From: JARRNO01 sp037384885
GTDB taxonomy: Bacteria > Acidobacteriota > UBA4820 > DSQY01
Direction of reading: 5' to 3'
Assembly: GCA_037384885.1 (NCBI GenBank)
Contig: JARRNO010000132.1
Span: forward strand, 1 to 9,771
Length of the DNA: 9,771 nt
Shown: positions 6,436 through 9,771 of the stretch, piece after piece
How the letters are laid out: each line of letters opens with the position of its first letter
How positions within the stretch are numbered: position 1 is the stretch's first letter
Notes under the pieces: model-generated
Databases searched by the model: none
Seen by the model: the letters and a program-made list of their open reading frames with translations, nothing else
What the model was told of the DNA's origin: nothing
Made by a program: the position numbers and the translations under genes

Positions 6436-7728
6436 TCAGCCGACCCACACCGCTTTGATGTTCACGAACTCGCGAATTCCGAAGGCGGCCAGTTCGCGGC
6501 CGTAGCCGGAGTGCTTTACGCCGCCGAAGGGCAGTCGCGGATCCGATTTGACGATTCCGTTGACAAATACGGCGCCCGATTCCACGTCCGCCGCCAGTTT
6601 CTCGCCGCGATCCGGATCCCCTGTCCAGATGCTGCCGCCCAGCCCGAAATTGGACGCGTTGGCCAGCTCGACCGCCTCTCCGGCGTCTTTCGCCTCGATG
6701 ATCGCAGCCACAGGGCCGAATATTTCTTCGTCGAAGGCCGGCATGCCCGGCGTCACCGAACCCAGCACGCTGGGAGGGAAAAAATACCCCTTGCGTGGAA
6801 GACGCCGGCCTCCCAGTAGAAGCTTGGCGCCGGCCTCCACGGACAGCTCAACCTGCCGCTCCAAATCCTCCACGAGGTCCAAGCGGGCCTGCGGCCCCAG
6901 ATCCATTTCGGGGTCCATGGGGTCCCCGACCTTGAGCGCCGCCATGGCCGCGACCATTTCCTTTTCGAATTCCCCGGCAACGGGGGCCTCCACGATAAAC
7001 CGCTTTGCGGCGATGCAGCTCTGCCCCGCATTGATGCACCGGGCTTTGGCCGCTTCCCTCGCCACCGACGGCACATCGCAGTCCGCCAGGACGATAAAGG
7101 GATCGGACCCGCCAAGCTCAAGCACCGTTTTCTTCAGGGCGGCGCCCGCCTGCGCCGCCACCGCCCGTCCCGCCGGCTCACTCCCCGTGAGGGTCACGGC
7201 CTTGATCGCGGGATGGCGGATCAGTCTTTCAACCTCGGGCGAACCCACCAGCAGGGTAGTAAAAGCCCCCTTGGGAAAGCCGGCCTCGCTGAAGATCTCT
7301 TCAATGGCCAAGGCGCAGCCCGGCACATTGGACGCGTGCTTCAAGAGGCCGACGTTTCCGGCCATGAGCCCGGGCGCTGCAAAACGGAACACCTGCCAGA
7401 AGGGAAAATTCCACGGCATGACCGCCAGCACGATCCCCAGCGGATCGAACCGGACGAAACTCCTGGAGGCATCCGTCTTCTCCGGCTCGGGGCTCAAAAA
7501 CCGCTCCGCGTTTTCGGCGTAGTAATCGCAGACCCAAGCACATTTTTCCGCTTCCGCTTCCGCCGAAACGATCGTCTTGCCCATTTCCTCCGTCATCAGG
7601 CGGCCGAAATCATGTTTTTTCTCGCGCAGTATCTGGGCGGCCTTTTTCATTTTCGAAGCACGCTCCCCGAACGGCGTTTTCCGCCACTGCGGAAAGGCCC
7701 GGACCGCCGCGTTGATTCGCTGGGTCAC
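6436..7728 (-). CDS. NAD(P)-dependent succinate-semialdehyde dehydrogenase, Sad/YneI-like (N-terminus uncertain)
   Basis: This aldehyde dehydrogenase oxidises an aldehyde, most likely succinate semialdehyde, to the acid. Family residues are present: N107 in MPWNFPFWQV, K130 in LLKHA, the cofactor-site TGSEPAG (181-187), general base E204 in LELGGSDPF, nucleophile C238 in NAGQSCIAAKRF, and EEIFGPVAA (334-342). The wording closely resembles the E. coli Sad (YneI) branch (GLLKHASNVPGCA, LELGGSDPFIVL, FGGVKHSGYGRE). The called start is GTG (7726-7728) with a weak AGGA four bases upstream, giving 430 residues against about 460 for Sad; the usual N-terminal NPATGE segment is absent. Recognisable family sequence (YPEH...) continues upstream of this GTG as far as an in-frame TAG at 7759-7761. 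It is probably the first gene of the operon with the unknown protein and fumarylacetoacetase. The exact aldehyde is inferred. Confidence 0.88.
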   Translation of the reverse strand: MTQRINAAVRAFPQWRKTPFGERASKMKKAAQILREKKHDFGRLMTEEMGKTIVSAEAEAEKCAWVCDYYAENAERFLSPEPEKTDASRSFVRFDPLGIVLAVMPWNFPFWQVFRFAAPGLMAGNVGLLKHASNVPGCALAIEEIFSEAGFPKGAFTTLLVGSPEVERLIRHPAIKAVTLTGSEPAGRAVAAQAGAALKKTVLELGGSDPFIVLADCDVPSVAREAAKARCINAGQSCIAAKRFIVEAPVAGEFEKEMVAAMAALKVGDPMDPEMDLGPQARLDLVEDLERQVELSVEAGAKLLLGGRRLPRKGYFFPPSVLGSVTPGMPAFDEEIFGPVAAIIEAKDAGEAVELANASNFGLGGSIWTGDPDRGEKLAADVESGAVFVNGIVKSDPRLPFGGVKHSGYGRELAAFGIREFVNIKAVWVG

Positions 7729-7758
7729 TTGATCCTGACTGTGCTCGGGATACGAGTG

Positions 7759-7785
7759 CTATAAATCCACGGAAATCCCCTCTCC
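7759..7785 (-). other. Strong ribosome-binding site and GTG followed by an in-frame amber codon at the dehydrogenase 5' end
   Basis: On the minus strand GGAGAGGGG (7777-7785) stands 6 nt before a GTG (7768-7770). That GTG is in the same frame as the dehydrogenase, but its fourth codon is TAG (7759-7761). After the TAG the frame is open and reads HSYPEHSQDQV into the called start. This is the best translation signal in the leader, yet it is closed after three codons. It may be a decayed start, a sequence error, or a very short leader peptide. Confidence 0.6.
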
Positions 7786-7797
7786 AGATCTCCAACT

Positions 7798-7826
7798 ATT
7801 GTAACGCCTAAACGCGAGACCCTCAA
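7798..7826 (-). promoter_or_regulatory. Sigma70-type promoter for the dehydrogenase-unknown-fumarylacetoacetase operon
   Basis: On the minus strand TTGAGG (7821-7826, 4 of 6 to -35) is separated by exactly 17 bp from TACAAT (7798-7803, 5 of 6 to -10). Transcription would start near 7791, about 63 nt before the called GTG, and would include the strong Shine-Dalgarno at 7777-7785. If correct, no coding sequence upstream of about 7791 can belong to the dehydrogenase. Confidence 0.55.
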
Positions 7827-7947
7827 AAGCGCCCCCAAAACTCCCGGCCGGACCGTCTCCCGGCAATTTATCGGGACGCGGGATTGTTTTCATGTGGCCG
7901 ACCGCGGGTTCACGGAATTCCCGGATGCGCGGAGAGGCGGTGCGCGC

Positions 7948-7953
7948 TATACT
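7948..7953 (+). promoter_or_regulatory. Candidate -10 element for ispH
   Basis: TATACT matches the -10 consensus at 5 of 6 positions and faces ispH with a leader of about 80 nt. The bases 16-18 bp upstream are GC-rich and show no -35, so the promoter would be weak or activator dependent. Confidence 0.38.
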
Positions 7954-8038
7954 GGTTAAGGCGCCGAGGCAGGCGGGGGCAAGCGCCTGGTAAGCCCACA
8001 CCGGCTTTGAAGGCAAGAAGGATTGATCGGGAACAATC

Positions 8039-8923
8039 ATGAAAGTGAAACGTGCTGCAAAATACGGATTCTGTTCGGGTGTCCGCGTGGCGGACATCAA
8101 GGTGAAGCGCTTCGCGTCCAAGGAGGGGCGGGGCGCGATTCTGGGCCAGCTTGTCCATAACGAGCGGGTTGTAGAAGAAATGCGGCATCTCGGCGTGCGG
8201 ACGGTTGAGAAGATGGAAGATGTGACGGAGCCCGTGGTCGTCTTCTCCGCCCACGGGGTCGCTCCGTCGGTTCAGGAAAAGGCGAAAGCCCTCGGGCTCG
8301 AGATTCTGGATACGACCTGCAAATTCGTGTACGACATCCACAAGGAAGCGAAAAAGGCGCTCGAGGAAGGCGCACACCTTGTATTTATCGGTGATCCCCG
8401 CCACCGGGAAGTGATCGGGTACACAAACGACCTTGAGGAATCGGCGTACCATGTCATCAATAAGGTGGAACAGGCCGAAGCCGTCGATTGGTCCAGGTAT
8501 CCTTCGGTGAAGATCCTCTACCAGACCACCATCAATTCGCACGAATATGAAGCCGTCGTGCAGGCCATAGAACGCCGGGCCAAGACTAGCTCCCGGGCAG
8601 ACACCATCTGCTACGCCACGAAGCAGAATCAGGACGCGGCCCTCCAGTTGGCCTCTGATCCCGAAGTCGAAGCCGTGATCGTGGTGGGCGGCAAAAAATC
8701 CGCCAACACGCGCCACTTGTGGGAAATTTGCCGGGAGACGACGCCCAGCTACCTGGTTCAGGGACCGGAGGGCATCGATCCCACCTGGTTCGAGGGCATG
8801 CGCTGCGTGGGGCTCACGGCAGGCTCTTCCACTCCCGATTACGTCCTGGAAGAGGTGGAAGCGTTCCTGGCCGCGATTGAGAGCGCCGGCAAGGAATCGA
8901 ACAGAATCAAGTCCCGGCCCTGA
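8039..8923 (+). CDS. ispH: 4-hydroxy-3-methylbut-2-enyl diphosphate reductase
   Basis: IspH (LytB) is the last enzyme of the MEP pathway, reducing HMBPP to IPP and DMAPP with a [4Fe-4S] cluster in the cytosol. The 294 residues cover the complete fold. The three cluster cysteines are C12 (GFCSGV), C94 (DTTC) and C191 (TICYATKQNQ). Diphosphate and substrate residues are present: H40 (LVHN), H72 (SAHGV), H122 and E124 (RHREVIGY), T163/T164 (YQTTINS), S221 and N223 (KKSANTRHL) and S264 (LTAGSSTPD). The first motif departs from the common GFCxGVxRAI: here it reads GFCSGVRVAD. The ATG has only weak upstream purines (CGGGAA close by, GAAGGA too far), so initiation may be modest. It is monocistronic, divergent from the dehydrogenase operon, and its stop is only 14 bp from the stop of the convergent RDD gene, with no hairpin between. 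Confidence 0.96.
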   Translation: MKVKRAAKYGFCSGVRVADIKVKRFASKEGRGAILGQLVHNERVVEEMRHLGVRTVEKMEDVTEPVVVFSAHGVAPSVQEKAKALGLEILDTTCKFVYDIHKEAKKALEEGAHLVFIGDPRHREVIGYTNDLEESAYHVINKVEQAEAVDWSRYPSVKILYQTTINSHEYEAVVQAIERRAKTSSRADTICYATKQNQDAALQLASDPEVEAVIVVGGKKSANTRHLWEICRETTPSYLVQGPEGIDPTWFEGMRCVGLTAGSSTPDYVLEEVEAFLAAIESAGKESNRIKSRP

Positions 8924-8937
8924 CCCTCAGCGGCAGG

Positions 8938-9693
8938 CTATCTTCTGTACAGGACGTCTACCAGGTCCCTCAAGTACTGTTCGTCGGAAATGGATTCGGT
9001 GACTTCGTTGGGATACGGAACGAGCCGGCGGAAGTACGCCGCGATATTCCGGTAGAGTTCGAGCCTCGCTCCGGGCTTGAGACTGTTACGGCGCAACAAA
9101 GCCTGCAATACCAGATCGGCCTGTTGAGGCGTCACACTCTTGCGCAGACGGGCGGCGAGATGCCTCTGTTCCCGTAGCGAGTTGAATTTTCCTGCAGCGA
9201 TACGGCTGAGGTCGGGTTTTTTCTCTTCTTCAAGGCGCGCCACCACCGTATTGGCGGCATAGTCCCCCAACCTCTGGGCCTTCCTGTTGATCAAACAGGA
9301 CAGGCCGCCCACCATGTAAAAGACGGGGATGGAATCCACCACGCGCAGAATGTTCCTGATAAACACCTGTGGAAACTGCAGAGTAAGTCCGCGGCCGTCC
9401 ACCACCCGGAGCTTCAGAATTTTCTTCCCAAGCGTTTGCCCGTGCCAGAAATACTCGAAGACGATCGCGTAGCCGACCTGCAGGATAAAGTTCACCAGAA
9501 TCGCCGCTGCCATAGCGGCGTCCTGACTGACAAAGCCGGCCAGAAGCACCAGCCGGGCCGCCACACCTGCGGCCAGAGAAACCACCAGCACGTCCACCGC
9601 CAGTGCAAGCATTCGGGAAACCGGCCCTGCCAGCGGAATACTGAAACGCACGCCCTCGGGAGTCAGGATCTCCAGGGATTTCCATCCGTTCAA
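8938..9693 (-). CDS. RDD-family inner-membrane protein with cytoplasmic C-terminal extension
   Basis: The 251-residue product has an RDD domain over residues about 20-153. Family signatures are R27 and D34 in the first helix (SRMLALAVDVL), GQTLGKKILKLRVVD (85-99), RNILRVVD (113-120) and QRLGDYAANTVVAR (140-153). Hydrophobic stretches about 24-53, 59-82 and 120-135 indicate membrane helices. Residues 155-251 form a charged, helix-rich tail that is probably cytoplasmic (TPQQADLVLQALLRR, then LELYRNIAAYFRRLVPYP). RDD proteins are membrane proteins of mostly unknown role; some are transport related. The start is TTG (9691-9693): GGAGG stands 7 nt upstream and no in-frame ATG fits better. The start overlaps the stop of the upstream gene as TTGA, so translation is probably coupled. 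Confidence 0.88.
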   Translation of the reverse strand: MNGWKSLEILTPEGVRFSIPLAGPVSRMLALAVDVLVVSLAAGVAARLVLLAGFVSQDAAMAAAILVNFILQVGYAIVFEYFWHGQTLGKKILKLRVVDGRGLTLQFPQVFIRNILRVVDSIPVFYMVGGLSCLINRKAQRLGDYAANTVVARLEEEKKPDLSRIAAGKFNSLREQRHLAARLRKSVTPQQADLVLQALLRRNSLKPGARLELYRNIAAYFRRLVPYPNEVTESISDEQYLRDLVDVLYRR

Positions 9694-9771
9694 GGGGGGA
9701 CCTCCATCTTCGACCTGGCGTCATCCTCGCTTCGAACCATCCTGGTCAGATAGAAAACAAGCGCTCCCAAC
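9690..9771 (-). CDS. C-terminal end of an unidentified membrane protein (5' part outside window)
   Basis: A leftward frame is open from the window edge to a TGA at 9690-9692 and ends LGALVFYLTRMV followed by a charged tail, RSEDDARSKMEVPP. The hydrophobic stretch looks like the end of a membrane helix with a short soluble tail. Its stop overlaps the TTG start of the RDD gene, and the RDD ribosome-binding site lies within its last codons. This arrangement supports a real gene despite only 26 visible codons. The family cannot be named from this fragment. Confidence 0.6.
   Translation of the reverse strand, partial: LGALVFYLTRMVRSEDDARSKMEVPP

Larger units (their letters stand above)
7729..8038. 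other. Divergent intergenic region between the dehydrogenase operon and ispH
   Basis: This 310-bp stretch carries the leftward operon promoter and leader, a rightward -10-like element, and a 6-bp inverted repeat AGGCGC/GCGCCT (7959-7964 and 7983-7988) in the ispH leader with an 18-nt loop. I see no conserved riboswitch, RNA gene or credible small gene in it. Confidence 0.6.

Noticed and set aside
6548..7522. 324-codon open frame on the plus strand
   Set aside because: It is antisense to the well-supported aldehyde dehydrogenase, with a low-complexity S/P/A/R-rich translation and no motif.
7759..8121. 120-codon minus-strand frame ending at the TAG before the dehydrogenase
   Set aside because: It crosses the ispH start and the candidate operon promoter, has no ribosome-binding site or recognisable motif, and is in frame with the dehydrogenase only because of the position of the TAG.
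7910..8716. 268-codon minus-strand frame
   Set aside because: It is antisense to ispH, which has all cluster cysteines and substrate residues; no independent support.

Overview
The window is GC-rich bacterial DNA (about 60% by eye) with ordinary chromosomal gene density. It contains no rRNA, tRNA, transposase, phage gene or CRISPR array that I can see. A Sec-type lipoprotein with an LAGC lipobox, an exported M16 protease and an IspH (MEP isoprenoid pathway) enzyme suggest a Gram-negative heterotroph. The M16 protease and the regulatory-fold lipoprotein recall Acidobacteriota or neighbouring phyla, but that is an impression and not a demonstrated placement.

Left part (1-3882). A deoxyhypusine-synthase-family gene runs leftward off the edge (1-454). 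It is divergent from a small lipoprotein gene (669-1073, +). The lipoprotein gene converges on a 906-codon two-half M16 zinc-protease-like gene (1162-3882, -), and a near-perfect GC-rich hairpin lies between the two stops as a bidirectional terminator.

Middle part (4111-7728, minus strand). Three genes look like an operon, read from right to left: a Sad/YneI-type succinate-semialdehyde dehydrogenase (6436-7728), a conserved protein of unknown function (5433-6332), and fumarylacetoacetase (4111-5442). The unknown gene overlaps the fumarylacetoacetase start by 10 bp, so the two are probably translationally coupled. Fumarylacetoacetase carries out the last step of tyrosine/homogentisate catabolism, so the unknown protein is the most interesting gene here. 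A sigma70-like promoter (TTGAGG, 17 bp, TACAAT) precedes the operon. The 5' end of the dehydrogenase is odd: a strong Shine-Dalgarno/GTG pair is followed three codons later by an in-frame amber codon, and the family's N-terminal segment is missing.

Right part (7729-9771). A 310-bp divergent intergenic region leads to ispH (8039-8923, +). ispH converges, with a 14-bp gap, on an RDD-family membrane protein gene (8938-9693, -). The RDD gene starts at TTG and overlaps the 3' end of a further, partial membrane-protein gene (9690-9771, -).

I found no multi-gene system that is clearly new. The points most worth following up are the unknown protein coupled to fumarylacetoacetase, the amber codon at the dehydrogenase start, and a missing block in the second half of the M16 protein.
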